NCBI GenBank assembly: GCA_951804985.1 | Contig: OX638130.1 | Span: 107,210,040 to 107,274,039 of the forward strand | Direction: 5' to 3' | Source of the DNA: Dryomyza anilis | Taxonomy: Eukaryota; Arthropoda; Insecta; Diptera; Dryomyzidae | Length of the DNA: 64,000 bases | Shown: piece after piece, positions 20,424 through 31,194 of the stretch | How the letters are laid out: every line of letters starts with the position of its first letter | Numbering within the stretch: the first letter of the stretch is position 1 | The notes under the pieces: model-generated | The model's input: only the letters and a program-made list of their open reading frames with translations | What the model was told of the DNA's origin: nothing | Databases searched by the model: none | Made by a program: the position numbers and the translations under genes

Positions 20424-22721
20424 TTAACTCTTAAATGCCCACTGGTTCCGCCAGGAACCAACGGATGAAAATCAAAACTTTGCTCAACGAATTTTATTAA
20501 ACCTTCCCGCTTCGACTTTTAAAATGTTTATTGATCCAGGCGTCACCCGTTTGAAACAGACTTCATTTGCCGGCTGTATGTCAAGTAAGGGCAACTAGCC
20601 TCAAGAAAATTAACTTTTGTAAAATTGCGTACTTTCAAAAAAATATTATTGTGGTGAATTTGTCGAAATCGAAGCTGAACAAAAATATTGTTGTGATCGC
20701 TGTGGTATCTAGTGTTTGAAATAAATGTAATTTTTTATTTTAATGGATTTTTGGTTGGTTCTATGTGGAACCATCCGGGAGTTCAAAATTGAGCATATGT
20801 GAAACTCTATAGACAAGGTTTTTTTATGTTTTTTTTTTAAGTTTCTTGTTTACAAACAACAGAATTCCTGATTTTCGAACAGAATAAGATGGCCGGAGTG
20901 AATCGATAAAAAAAGAACTGTTTCATCAAAACAAACCACAAATATTCAAACTTTTATACTTTTTTTATATTTTCCACGATTTTTCAGAATAAAATTTCTT
21001 GACTTTTGCTTTAAAAATTCTTAAGTACACGGATAGAAAAGATTTGTTTGAATATGTTTGAATGTAATTAAAAAGTAATACGAAATTAAAATACATGTAT
21101 TAGGAATGAAGTGTAATTAAATTATAATCGAAATTGAATTTATTTTTGCTCACGTGTAAATATTATTATATTGTCCAGCAGAATCTGTCAAATTTACCAT
21201 AAATATGTTACAAGGCCAACATAAAATTGCATTTTAATAAACTGTTTCTTGGCAATTTACTTGGTTAAAACTATGTTTCGAAACACAGAAAATGCTAATC
21301 ACATCTAAATACAACGTATGTTCGCAACGCTCGTCTTAATTCGATAATTTATCGACTGACGAAGTTGGCAACGTTGTGCAGCATTTTCTATATACGCCAT
21401 CTTTTGCCAGCGTTTAAACATATTGATGTTTAAAAACAAACAAAAAAGAAATTGTATTTAAATAAGTGTATTCTTGCAACATTCTTCTTGTATACAAAAT
21501 TGGCACTCGTTGAGCAGAATGTTCTACCTATGTCTCGTTTGTCGTCGTTTGAAATATGTATAGGGTCATTTTAAACATACTGATGTTTGAAAACAAACAA
21601 AAAATAAATTCTTGTATATAAAGTTGTCACTCGTTGATCGGCATTTTCTGCGTACGTGTTTTTTGTTGTTCATTGAGAAAACGTGTTCGCGTCGGTAATA
21701 ATTTTGTTATTTGTAAATTAAATAAATATACAAATTGTGTTACAAAAAGTACAAATAGTAACAGAGTATAATATACAATTTAATAGTGCAGTATATACTT
21801 TCTGAAACTAATGTGAAAAAACCACAAATAAAAATCAGTGTTTCGATTTTCAAACAGAATTCGGCATGTTTTTTTACAAAGGCCTCCGTGAATTCCTTGC
21901 CTACGCTATGTGCTGTACTGAGACCAACTGTAACAGTACCAAATATAAAGCGAGCCTGCATGGTGCGCTTGTGCATTCATTGATGCTGTCACTTGTACTT
22001 GCAGTTTTAAACGAATTATTTATTTATGCATTTAAAAATTTGTATATGAATTCTATTATTATAATTTTCCACTATGCATGTTTAAAGATTTTTAATAAAA
22101 ATAAATAAAAAAAAAACATTTTATTTTATTTTCAGGATTTTTTTTTTCAAAAATATTTAAATATGTTTCTATGCAAGACTACTTTTTGTACTGAAACAAC
22201 TGATATGTTTCACTGCAAACATAATTATATTCAGGTCGTTCAAAATCATGTTTTAATTTGAACATATTTATGTTTCGGTTCAAATATTTATTTTGTTTGG
22301 ATGTAGTAAGTATTATGGTTCCATTAGAATATACACCATTTTAAGGGGCAACATTAAAATGTTTCCGTGATATTATAATGTAAGTCAGAGCTCATTACAA
22401 CACGGTTCATGCCTCAATACAACCCTGTTTACAAATGATTTATCAGTCAATTATATATTATGTTTACCTAAAATTCTAAACATACATGTTAATGCCTGCA
22501 AAATTATGTTTGGAAGAGCCCTTTTTTTTGCAGCGTGTACAAAATGCAATTTTTCAATTTTGATGTCCGTGGTTCCGCAAGGAATCAACGAGTAATTTTT
22601 GATCTGGTTCAAATAAGTAACACCTATGAGCAAAGTCGTAGAACAAACGTTGTCTAGAAGCGCGAGTTCTGTAACATACATTTTCTTCAGCTCAAAAAAA
22701 AGTCAGGCTTTTAAGGGTTAA
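20424..22721. mobile_element. Possible piggyBac-type element, interrupted
   Basis: TTAA occurs at both borders (20424-20427, 22718-22721), followed by similar inverted ends CTCTTAAATGCC (left) and, reading inward from the right, CCCTTAAAAGCC. Subterminal GGTTCCGCcAGGAACCAACG (20445-20465) has a diverged partner near 22570. TTAA targets are characteristic of piggyBac, but no transposase is recognisable and the ends are short, so this is tentative. It contains the family E element 21028-22537. Confidence 0.4.
21028..22537 (+). mobile_element. TA-flanked family E element, longest copy
   Basis: Ends CACGGATAGAAAAGATTTG and TTTTTTTTGCAGCGTG, flanked by TA (21026-21027, 22538-22539). Related to 36996-37405 and 56799-58126. 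It has recurrent AATATGTTTGAA motifs near both ends. The interior (about 21300-22130) holds two similar blocks with AAACATAxTGATGTTTxAAAA (21420, 21575). The longest frames (65-80 codons) show no transposase motif, so it appears non-autonomous. Confidence 0.65.
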
Positions 22722-23396
22722 TATGATAATAAATGTATCTTTTTGGTTCCGTACGTGGCAATACAAAAATCAAAATTTGTGCCTTATTTTAATTTCAAAC
22801 CTTATTTTTAAGCTTTAAAAATATTAATTAAGGTTGTCAGAAAAAACAGAAAATAATATTTTGTATCTGTATGTATTTCAAATTATTTAATTTAGTTACT
22901 CAAAGTACATGCAAAATTTGGATATTTACAAGTTGTATAGTAACGTAACTTTATGAGTATTTTTTTAAACGTTATCATTACGAAATATAATTTTATTTAA
23001 AGATATTTAGATTCACATATATAAGATTCCAAATCCATCGTTATTTCAAAGATTTGAGCATTTTGAATTTTTCGGTCGTGGTTGACGATTTTCTGGAAAA
23101 GCCCATGTGCCACATTATTTCGAAAAAAAAACTTAGTGAATACGCTCTAATCTGATGCAAAACCATAACAATGAATATATTTTCGAATCGAACGAATTGA
23201 AGAATATCTTTTTGTTCCTGGAATATATGGTCTCGTACCATTGTCAGCCAATACAAAGAGATGATCAAAATGAAACCGCCATTGAAACGTGTCATACGCT
23301 AAATTAAAATAACATTAAAAGAAAATAATAAATATAAAAAATAAAATGAATCTCAAAAATCACTGACAAGATCAGCAAAAAGCGCCCAAAACGGTT
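22722..23396. other. Spacer with no supported gene
   Basis: AT-rich. An 84-codon minus frame at 23041-23295 shows no recognised domain and no splice context that I can defend. Confidence 0.5.
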
Positions 23397-23399
23397 TAA

Positions 23400-23814
23400 G
23401 ACTACAACAACCTTCAGGCGATTCAACGCCGTTCTGTGGACTCGGTGAATCTTGTCAAGTGTTTTAAATCTGATGCAATTCAGATGCAGCCGATTAACAA
23501 TGAGCCAATAAATCAATCAAGCTCGCAGTCACTTAAACTAATGACACTCGGTGAAAAAAAACAAAAAAAAATCATAAAAATATGCAACACAATCCCTACA
23601 AATTATGTGCTGTTTGTTGTAATTTAACTTATTTTTTTTTATTATATTCTTTACATTTTAATTTGTCAACGAATCAACGAATCGCATTGAAATGTTGTAA
23701 ATCTTGGTTTTTGTTGCAGTCCGCTTTTGGCAACCTAACAACGGCAACAACAACAGCAACATCGACTTCGACGACCACGATGACAATGACAACGACGACG
23801 GACGACAACGTTGA
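23400..23814 (+). CDS. Candidate two-exon coding end (23400-23550 + 23720-23814)
   Basis: A frame open from 23400 gives about 50 protein-like codons (fragments RRSVDSVNLVKCFKSDAI, MQPINNEPINQSSSQSL). It ends at CTCG|GTGAAA, a possible donor (23551). A pyrimidine-rich tract ending TTGTTGCAG (23719) is a good acceptor, so the intron would be 169 nt. Joining keeps a frame that continues through an Asn/Asp-rich tail (NNGNNNSNIDFDDHDDND) to TGA at 23812-23814. Alternatively the acceptor exon could be read in another frame (Thr-rich, open to 23945). I do not recognise the protein, and the 5' border is undefined. Confidence 0.28.
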
Positions 23815-24460
23815 ACCCCGTCCAAAGGCGACGTTTAAAGTAGGTCAACTAAACAACAATAACAAATCGCCAACATTCCTGGCGATTGTTTGGAATACAC
23901 CACAAAACCAACAACAACCACATGTGATCGAGCACAAAATTCTATAACAACGAACACTACGAAAACGAAGACGACGACGACAACGTTGGGTTGAGGGCCG
24001 TACGTCGCATACTAATCAGGGGACGAACCCATTTTACGCACTCGACTGCAGACCAGAACAATATCATCATCATCTTCATGATCATCATCATCATAAAAAA
24101 CAACAAAATCATGTGACGCCGCAATCACTAAGGTTCCAAACTTATGCGGACGTGATCCATGTACATGGTCAATATATATTTATTTATATTTTAAATCTTA
24201 AAAAAATATATATATAATCATTATGTTTATATAACAAATATGCTATAAAGGTTCTTTTTAATGTTATTTAATAATTATTGCTTTTGTAGAATTTCGCTTC
24301 CAAATAGTGGTTGATTTTTCTTTTTTCGTCTGTGAATATTTAACAAGCCACGCAATATATAATCGATACCAATTTCTTCCTAAAGAATGCTATGGGGGAA
24401 TTCAGAATTTTATCCTAGTTTCCTTTTCTAAGTGACCTATATTTTATTGGATATAGAGTC
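23815..24460. other. Triplet-rich, low-repeat sequence
   Basis: Continues the island with CAA/ACG/GAC triplets (to about 24000) and a CAT-rich stretch (24062-24095). It could be 3' UTR of the preceding candidate exon. From 24160 on it is AT-rich with nothing identified. Confidence 0.4.
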
Positions 24461-24463
24461 GGG

Positions 24464-24825
24464 TTAATAGTCCCTGGTTCAATCCCAGGGACTATTAACC
24501 CTTAAATGCATGAGGCCAGCCCCCAGTATGGAGACCAAGCTACCCTAATGTTAAATCGCTCTCTAAACACGAATTGGGCAATTTTCCCGGGAAAGCGGAA
24601 AAAGTACGATTTTTGATGTGTACCATATATGGTACAATATGCATTCTGTACATATTTGGAAAACACTTTTCTATGCAACGCTACCTCCCGGCAATCAATG
24701 GAAAGGCTACGAGAGTAAAATATTGCCTACGAAAATCTCTTACCCTGCTGTTTGGATTCGGCAATAAATTGGATAGGCAATAGATTGGATTCTCACACCT
24801 CAAATGGTGAGAGAGCTCGACCGTG
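24464..24825 (+). mobile_element. Diverged SINE copy with hairpin head
   Basis: The head retains a B-box-like GGTTCAATCCC inside a perfect hairpin (24464-24480 pairing with 24488-24504, 7-nt loop). The body is a strongly diverged version of the SINE family (ACGCTACCTCCCGGCAATCA, TTTGGATTCGGCAATAAA, AATGGTGAGAGAGCTCGACCG). The A box and ATT tail are lost. Older than the other copies. Confidence 0.6.
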
Positions 24826-25052
24826 CACACAGAATAAAAATTCCTTAAATCCCATTAAAATTGGTCAATAGGTCAAAAGGACAATAGAATTTAATAGTAT
24901 ACAAAAAAATAAATATTTTCATATAAACTCAATGGCATTGTCATGGCATTTTCTAATATTTAATGGTATTTTCCGATTAAAATAATAATTTATCCTATTG
25001 ACTATTTTAGATAGTAAAAAACTATTATTTATATAGTATTTTTTTGTGGGTG
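24826..25052 (+). mobile_element. MITE family A, copy 2
   Basis: Matches the intact copy at 51446-51666 almost throughout (CCCATTAAAATTGGTCAATA, TTCATATAAACTCAATGGCA, TTCCGATTAAAATAATAATT), with worn ends CACACAGAATAAAA and TTTTTTGTGGGTG. It directly abuts the diverged SINE, whose 3' end it probably interrupted. Confidence 0.7.
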
Positions 25053-26458
25053 TGGTTCTTCAAAAATGTTGCGCCAACTATTACTAATACAATGCAATTG
25101 ACAATAGTTTATTAATTCGGTAAAATAATAAAAAAAAGATTTTCAAGAATTTTCTAAAAAAAAAAAAATAAATGCATTTTTGTTTATCGATATCGACTTT
25201 TTATGGACTTTTTCGATATAAAATCTATATTTTTATTCACAAAAATAGCAATCTATTCTTTCGTTAGGTACGTTTTTTCGAAAACCCTATCATCTTTGTA
25301 TCAATATATATTTTCGAATACAACAATTTTGCCTATAAATGATATTACATGGATGTGAAATAAAAAAAATATATATACAACAAACCAAACGATAGCTTAA
25401 CATCGTTACGATAATCTATAATGATTCGAATATAATAGGGTTTTCTATCATTCCCAACCTATCTAGAACGATGTTGCTATTTTAGTCGATGTAGATACGT
25501 TATTGATGTAAAAAAACGTTTTATTTTACATAATTTATAAAATAGATGTTTTTGACAAATGCTTCGTTTTCAATACGTCATTTTGTGTCAGTTTCGTGTT
25601 CAAAAATGTCTTAAATTTGTTGTATTTTAAATCTTTGCTATGTCGAAACATGACAAAGATTTAAAAAATGCCAACATGTTGGCATTTTTATTTCGTTTGG
25701 CATGGATAATGAAAATTTTAATTTTGAACAGTTTCTGCGTCGCAATCACAATGTAAAGAAAACAAATATGACACAAAATGGCATAGTGAAAACCATGGAG
25801 TTTTATATCGTAAAATTAACAATATTTGATAGAATACAAAAACTATTGTTAAATATTTTGTAGGGCAATCAAAAAAAAAATTAATAATAATTATAGAAAT
25901 AATTCTATTAAATTGAGATGTATTTTATTTAATTTGGGATCAAGTGTCATAAACCTCAATTACCCCATTGGTTGCAACAGTACTTTAAATAAATATCGCG
26001 TTAAATTAATAATGTGAACGTTGAAAAATTATTCTGTAAATCAACGCAAGTGTTAAGACGTGAGTGAATTTTTGAATTTGCATTTTAAACCAAAAAAAGA
26101 ATATTAATCAAGTTATCTTGAAAAAAAGTCCTTTACCTTGTACATTTTGTTGTAAAGTCACGTTGTGAAATACAGTATGACGATTTTTTGTTGTTGTTGA
26201 ATTTTTAATTTAAAAATTATTAAAATATAAAAATAGTACTTTTCAATATCAATCTTTATTGCTTTTTGTATTAAAAATAAAAACACGAAGAATATATTCC
26301 TAATATTTGAAACTGTGTAAAAATCTTCTAGTTCTATGCACATTTGGTTCTACTATGGTATACTATTATATAAATATATAATACAATCTCTATTATAAAA
26401 TATTTGGTTACAATTTAAAAATAGTTTAAATATTACAGATCAGGTTATTACTTTGTAG
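25053..26458. other. AT-rich stretch without supported gene
   Basis: No repeat family identified apart from a palindrome at 25664-25689. Short Lys/Asn/Phe-rich frames only. Confidence 0.55.
25664..25689. repeat. Perfect 26-bp palindrome
   Basis: A self-complementary sequence centred on CCAACATGTTGG, preceded by a second inverted repeat, TAAATCTTTG / CAAAGATTTA (arms 10 bp, 25628-25663). The pair could be the core of an eroded foldback element. No transcript evidence. Confidence 0.8.
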
Positions 26459-26460
26459 TA

Positions 26461-26789
26461 AAGGGTTTTTCAATAAGAGCGCTACAAAAGTTTTTTCAAG
26501 GGTTTTTCAACAGGGATGCTACAAAAGTAGAGCGACAGGGACAGTAAACGACGCCATTTTTCTTGCCGCTCTTTTGATATTTCTCTTTAGTAAGGTTTGC
26601 CATTTCATGATGAAAAGATATAGGAGCCAACAAGGAGTCGAAATTATTAAAATTTACTACCGAATTTCGAATTCCATCATGAAATGGCAAACCTTACTGA
26701 AGAGAAATGTCAAAAGAGCGGCAAGAAATATGGCGTCGTTTGCTGTCCCTGTCGCTCTACTTTTGTAGCGTCCCTGTTAAAAAACCCTT
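26461..26789. mobile_element. Foldback MITE family B, copy 2 (uninterrupted)
   Basis: Inverted ends AAGGGTTTTTCAA and TTAAAAAACCCTT, flanked by TA (26459-26460, 26790-26791), with long complementary arms (CTACTTTTGTAGCGTCC, TGCCGCTCTTTTG...). The left arm has a second, internal start of the same terminal motif (26499-26525), as if the end were duplicated. The related copy at 3236-3836 carries a SINE in its centre. Confidence 0.75.
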
Positions 26790-26791
26790 TA

Positions 26792-27735
26792 CTTTGAGTA
26801 CAATGTACTAAACTTTGTACTAAAACGGTTTTAAACTAATTTACATATAATTCCTTACGAATTAATTGAGATATTACAATGTGCTCGATATTTCAGTCGT
26901 AAATAGCGAACAAAACAATCTAGAATTTGTATTCAAATCACGTTCCATGACTCTTTCGTGCATACTTATAGATATTCTAATGCAAAGTTGCAAAATTGTA
27001 GCATACAGTATAAACATAAGAAAAAAACAATTTAAATAGACATAAACATATAAAAAAAAATATTATTGAATTTAATAAATAAAAGAATTCGCATATTTCA
27101 GTTATATATTTTTGAAATAACTTAGTTTTCGAGATCTACATATTTTGTAGCGTTGCACAATGGTCTGAGATTAGCATCTGACGGTCAAAAATCTGTAACT
27201 TTTGATGGGATTGAGCTATTAATATAGACATTTTAGTTTCTGAAAGAAGATGAATGAATACAAATATATAATAAAAAAATACCTTACGTCATTTTAAACC
27301 TTTTTAATTTTGAGTTTGAAAAAGAGAAAACCACGATATTAAATTTTCCATAACCATTTTTTCTTTTAAGAAAAAATTGTATTACACGTGTATTTTTTTA
27401 AACGACAAATTTAATGAGAATAAAAAAAAAAATTTTTTGATGCGACTTCAACGCATGGTTCGTAGATATTTTGTTTTTCTCATCGCTTCATTTATATCCC
27501 TCACTAAAGATGAGAATTTTTTGCTCACTACTGATAAATATCTTTATTCATTATTGATGAAAATAAATATATCGCTTAATGTTGGAAATAATTTTCATCT
27601 TCAAAAGTATTCATCACAGACAGATGAAAATAATTCTTATCTTCAATTTTATTCATCATTGAATGATGAGAAAAAAGCAGAACGTAGCGAATTCTTATCA
27701 TTTGAAAATGAGAAAAAAGATGATACTAGGTAAAA
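26792..27735. other. AT-rich stretch without supported gene
   Basis: A 118-codon plus frame (27377-27733) begins at TTG and turns into Asp-Glu-Lys-rich sequence that is a degenerate form of the minisatellite just downstream. I do not regard it as a gene. Confidence 0.5.
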
Positions 27736-27824
27736 AAAATGATGAGAAAAATGATGAGAAAAATGATGAGAAAAATGATGAGAAAAATGATGAGAAAAAT
27801 GATGAGAAAAATGATGAGAAAAAT
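27736..27824. repeat. AAAAATGATGAG minisatellite, 12-bp unit
   Basis: Seven consecutive units. As the period is a multiple of three it stays open in all plus frames (Asn-Asp-Glu-Lys repeats). Degenerate GATGAGAA/GATGAAAA motifs extend upstream to about 27510. Confidence 0.92.
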
Positions 27825-27849
27825 GTGAGACAAATTATGATAAAAATTA

Positions 27850-28310
27850 TTAGAAAACCAGTTGGGAAGGTTAGATCACATGGGAAATTTTAAAGTAGGT
27901 GTTAGTATGATAGTTAGGATTATCAAAATTACAATCGGTCTAAGCCGACTATAAATACCCTACACATATGTGTGGTTACCATTAAAAGTGGTATATAGAT
28001 CACCAGGGTATACAAATCCTGAAAATAACTACAAACTTTCAATCGCTGAAGAATTTACATTCATTTGATACCCATATTTACAAATGGATAGGTGTACCGA
28101 ATTTCGATTTTTTTTTTTTTGGAACCACATGTCGTTTCGCCGGAAACCATTATTTTCATGTATTTGTTTTCCTAAGCACGTATACTGTAAAATTGATCTG
28201 TACATATAAATTTTATATGAGGTATTTGAACATAAGTGGTCGGTTCTCAGGTCACAAACAAACGGCGTACCAAACTGAATATACCCTTTCACTCTTAGTG
28301 TAGGGTATAA
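27850..28310 (+). mobile_element. mini-me/DINE-like element, copy 2 (internal deletion)
   Basis: Begins with AAACCAGTTGGGAAGGTTAG, a block also found at the outer end of the copies at 39.5 and 51.2 kb. It continues through TCGGTCTAAGCCGACTATAA and ends TTAGTGTAGGGTATAAA. The (GTCY)n and (TA)n region is deleted: the sequence jumps from CAGGTCACAAAC to ACGGCGTACC. Confidence 0.7.
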
Positions 28311-28545
28311 ATATGAGAACAAATGTCGCGTGGACTTGGCGGATATAGTTTATAAGAGTATTTATTTGAAATAATTTGAAGTTTCAAAAACAGAAATTGG
28401 CCCTTAAAAGTTATACCCTATCAAAGTCAACATTTTATATTGAAATGCTGCAACAAACTGAAATACCTGAAGTAAATTTTTCAATTTCAAATAAATCGGT
28501 TCCGGCGAGTCGTAGCGGGTATGGTTTATAGAGAGTATTTATACC

Positions 28546-29395
28546 CTACACCTATGAGGTACAGGGTATATTAACTTTGTGCAAATATTGTAACGCCCCT
28601 TAGGAGGCGTGTCCGGTATGGAAAAGTATATATATTCTTGATCAGCATCACTACCCGAGTCCGTTTAGCCATGTCCGTCTGTCTGTCTGTCTGTCCGTCT
28701 TGCTGTCTTGCTGTCTTGCTGTCTTGCTGTCTTGCTGTCCGAATACAGAATAACTTGAGATATACTGATCAGAATGCGATGAAATTTCGGCTCAATATAT
28801 TTTAGCCAAAAGTAGGAACTGAGTTTGAAAATGAGCCAAATCGGTCAACGGACACGCCCACCTCCCATACAAGTCACTTTTATATAACTCTTTCGGAACT
28901 AATAACTCGAAAAGTATTCAAGGTATAGTTATGAAATTTAAAAGGTATTGTTATAATTTACATATAAATATGTGGTTCAAAAATGGGCGTGATCCGCCCA
29001 CTTTTTTTTCATTATTTCCCGGGTTTTCATAGTGGAAATTTGATCCGAAAATTATTAAAATCAAAACTATAAAATATTAGCCTTTAAAAATTTTAAATAT
29101 AGGCGTGGTCCGCCCAATTATATTTTTCAATTTTTTTTTTAGTTGTTTATACTTTTGTATAATTTTTTTAATTTATGGGGATATAAGACGTAAATTTCTG
29201 ATTTTTGAATAATATTCTGAGGGTGGGGAGGTTCAGCATAATTAAAAACTTTAAAATTAAGGTATGCAATTAAATATCCCACATTAATATCCCCATCATA
29301 GGTGTAGGGTATTCCATAGTCGGGCCCGACCGACTATAAAAATCCGCCCCATGTGACCGAACTTACCCATGTGACCTAACTTTCCCAACTCGTTT
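28546..29395 (-). mobile_element. mini-me/DINE-like element, divergent variant
   Basis: Starts ATACCCTACACCTATGAGG, then AACGCCCCTTAGGAGG, TA run, TTGATCAGCATCAC, GTCCGTCTGTC tract, and ends near the palindrome AGTCGGGCCCGACCGACT, followed by the family block (reverse) GTGACCTAACTTTCCCAACT. The interior has GGGCGTGRTCCGCCCA motifs (28985, 29102). Clearly related to the other copies but a distinct subfamily. Confidence 0.65.
28700..28739. repeat. (CTTGCTGT)n short tandem repeat
   Basis: Five 8-bp units directly after the GTCY tract of the mini-me variant, apparently grown from it by unit slippage. Confidence 0.85.
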
Positions 29396-29409
29396 TTTGA
29401 AATTTTTGT

Positions 29410-30371
29410 TTTTTTTTTTTTTACAAATTAAACAACGCTCAGGGGATGCCCCCTATTCATGCAATGCACAGTGTTGATCGTAAGAAGGGATGATAGGTTA
29501 AATGGAGGGGGGAAAGATAGAGTAGTGTCGGTGAATGTTTGTTTTGAACTTGCCAATATCAAAAATGTCGGGAAAAACAGACGCAGGGAGATTGTTCCAC
29601 ACACGTATCGTGCGACTGAAGAACGAATTCTCTCGGTAATGCGTGGTTCTATTGAGAGCCGAGTGAACTACGAAGGGGTGGGCTTGGTTCGATGCCCGAG
29701 TAGAACGAGAGGACACACGACCTGGTGGAAGCAGGCCATGTATCTCCCTCGAACACTTACCATTGTAATACCTATAAAACAGGCTTACACACCCAACGGT
29801 CCTTCGGTGCTCAAGAGAACCAATAGACGATGAAATATTTTCATCCCCTATTAAATATATTGCACGTTGTTGGATTCAATCCAGGAACTCCAAAGAAGAT
29901 TTTGAAGCCCCTGCCCATATGTGCGATTTGTATTCCATCTTAGGACGAATATAGGTGGTGTAGACAGTGCGCAAGTCAGCAGGAGTGAAGTATGTCTTAC
30001 ACCGTTTTAAAAAACCGAGGCACTTGGCCGCCTCTTTCGACACATCAAATATGTGATCATTCCAACGGAGATCACATTGAATTGATATGCCCAGAACGTC
30101 AAGAGCAGCTGACTCTGCAATATCCACAGCACCCATATTAAGGGGAGATAGGGTTGAATCCATTCTTTTGTGAGATAACAGACAACATTGGGTCTTGCGT
30201 GCATTAAAATCAACTCTATTTGCAAGACCCCACTCGGAGATTGTTTTAATGTCATTATTGAGTGTGTCATTCATAGTGCGTCTTTTACTCTCAATCTCCA
30301 AATAGGTTGGGCGCTTTTTGAACGAGTATGAATGACAAATGTTGATATCATCTGCATTGAAGAAAAAAATG
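29410..30371 (-). pseudogene. 5'-truncated non-LTR retrotransposon (reverse transcriptase C-terminal part)
   Basis: Reading right to left, the frame begins at the reverse transcriptase catalytic region, with FFNADDINICHS where F/YADD is expected. It continues through KTQCCLLSHKRM, VLGISIQCDLRWNDHI, AAKCLGFLKRCKTYF and IRPKMEYKSHIWAGASKS, and ends with FFSRTIRVWNNLP...FDIGKFKTNIHRHYS. An in-frame TGA after the LEFLD block (about 29872-29874) and the Y-to-N change make it non-functional. A poly(A)-like tract (T run 29410-29422) marks its 3' end. Jockey-like clades fit, but I cannot fix the clade. Confidence 0.85.
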
Positions 30372-30569
30372 TTCCGGCGGGTCGTGGGGGTATTGTTAAT
30401 AGAGAGTATTTATTTAAAATGATTTGAAGTTTCTGATACTGAAAAAATTAGACATTAAAATTAGACATAGAAAAAAAAAATAAAAAAAATTGATAAGTTA
30501 CAGTGACAGTTTTATTTTTATAATATTAAAAACTCTAAAATGCAAATAAAAAAGTTTATATAAATCTTT

Positions 30570-31194
30570 GGGTCATTCCACACCAAATCGACCAAAAAAA
30601 GTCAAATTTGAGATTTTACCTTTTCGATTTAAATGAAATTTTGGCAACTGATAAAGGGTATCGAGACATGCACTACCCATTACTGTAGAAAAAAAAATTT
30701 TTTTCTATACAAAAAATAAATAAAAATTTAGAAAATTATTTTTTAAAATATGATGTCATCAAAATACCATCTTGAAATTTTGCATGAACATTTATAATAA
30801 ATTGACGAAAATTTAGGATTTTTTTCAGAATTTTAAAAAGGGTCCTTTTTAAGGACATCAATTTTGAATTGCAAGGTTAATGACCACGGGCGCCAGATGT
30901 TCACGTTTAGAAGTTACAACTTAATTTTTCTAAAAGCTTGTTTTATTAGCTTTAAAACGAGCCATAAATGAAATTTCTAGCATTTCTAGTTCAAGAGATA
31001 TTTAAATATGACCAACCATACAAAAGAGATTTTTAGCCCTTTTTCCAATTTTGAGCCACTGTATCTCTGGAAGTAGTGATCGGAAAAAATATAAAAAAAT
31101 TGGTTAGTGCATGTCTCAATATCCTTTATCAAATCCCAAAATTTCATTGAAATCGAAGAAGGTGAGTTCCAATCGATTTGGTGTGGAATGGCCC
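30570..31194. mobile_element. Unclassified element with ~110-bp terminal inverted repeats
   Basis: Left end GGGTCATTCCACACCAAATC, right end GATTTGGTGTGGAATGGCCC. The complementarity continues inward for about 110 bp with mismatches (AATGAAATTTTGG..., GAGACATGCACTA...). The interior is non-coding. I cannot define the target duplication or assign a superfamily with confidence. Confidence 0.75.

Noticed and set aside
27736..27824. CRISPR-like regular array
   Set aside because: It is a 12-bp minisatellite without spacers in a eukaryotic genome.
29459..29833. 124-codon plus-strand frame
   Set aside because: It is antisense to the retrotransposon ORF2 remnant, whose minus-strand frame has recognisable motifs.
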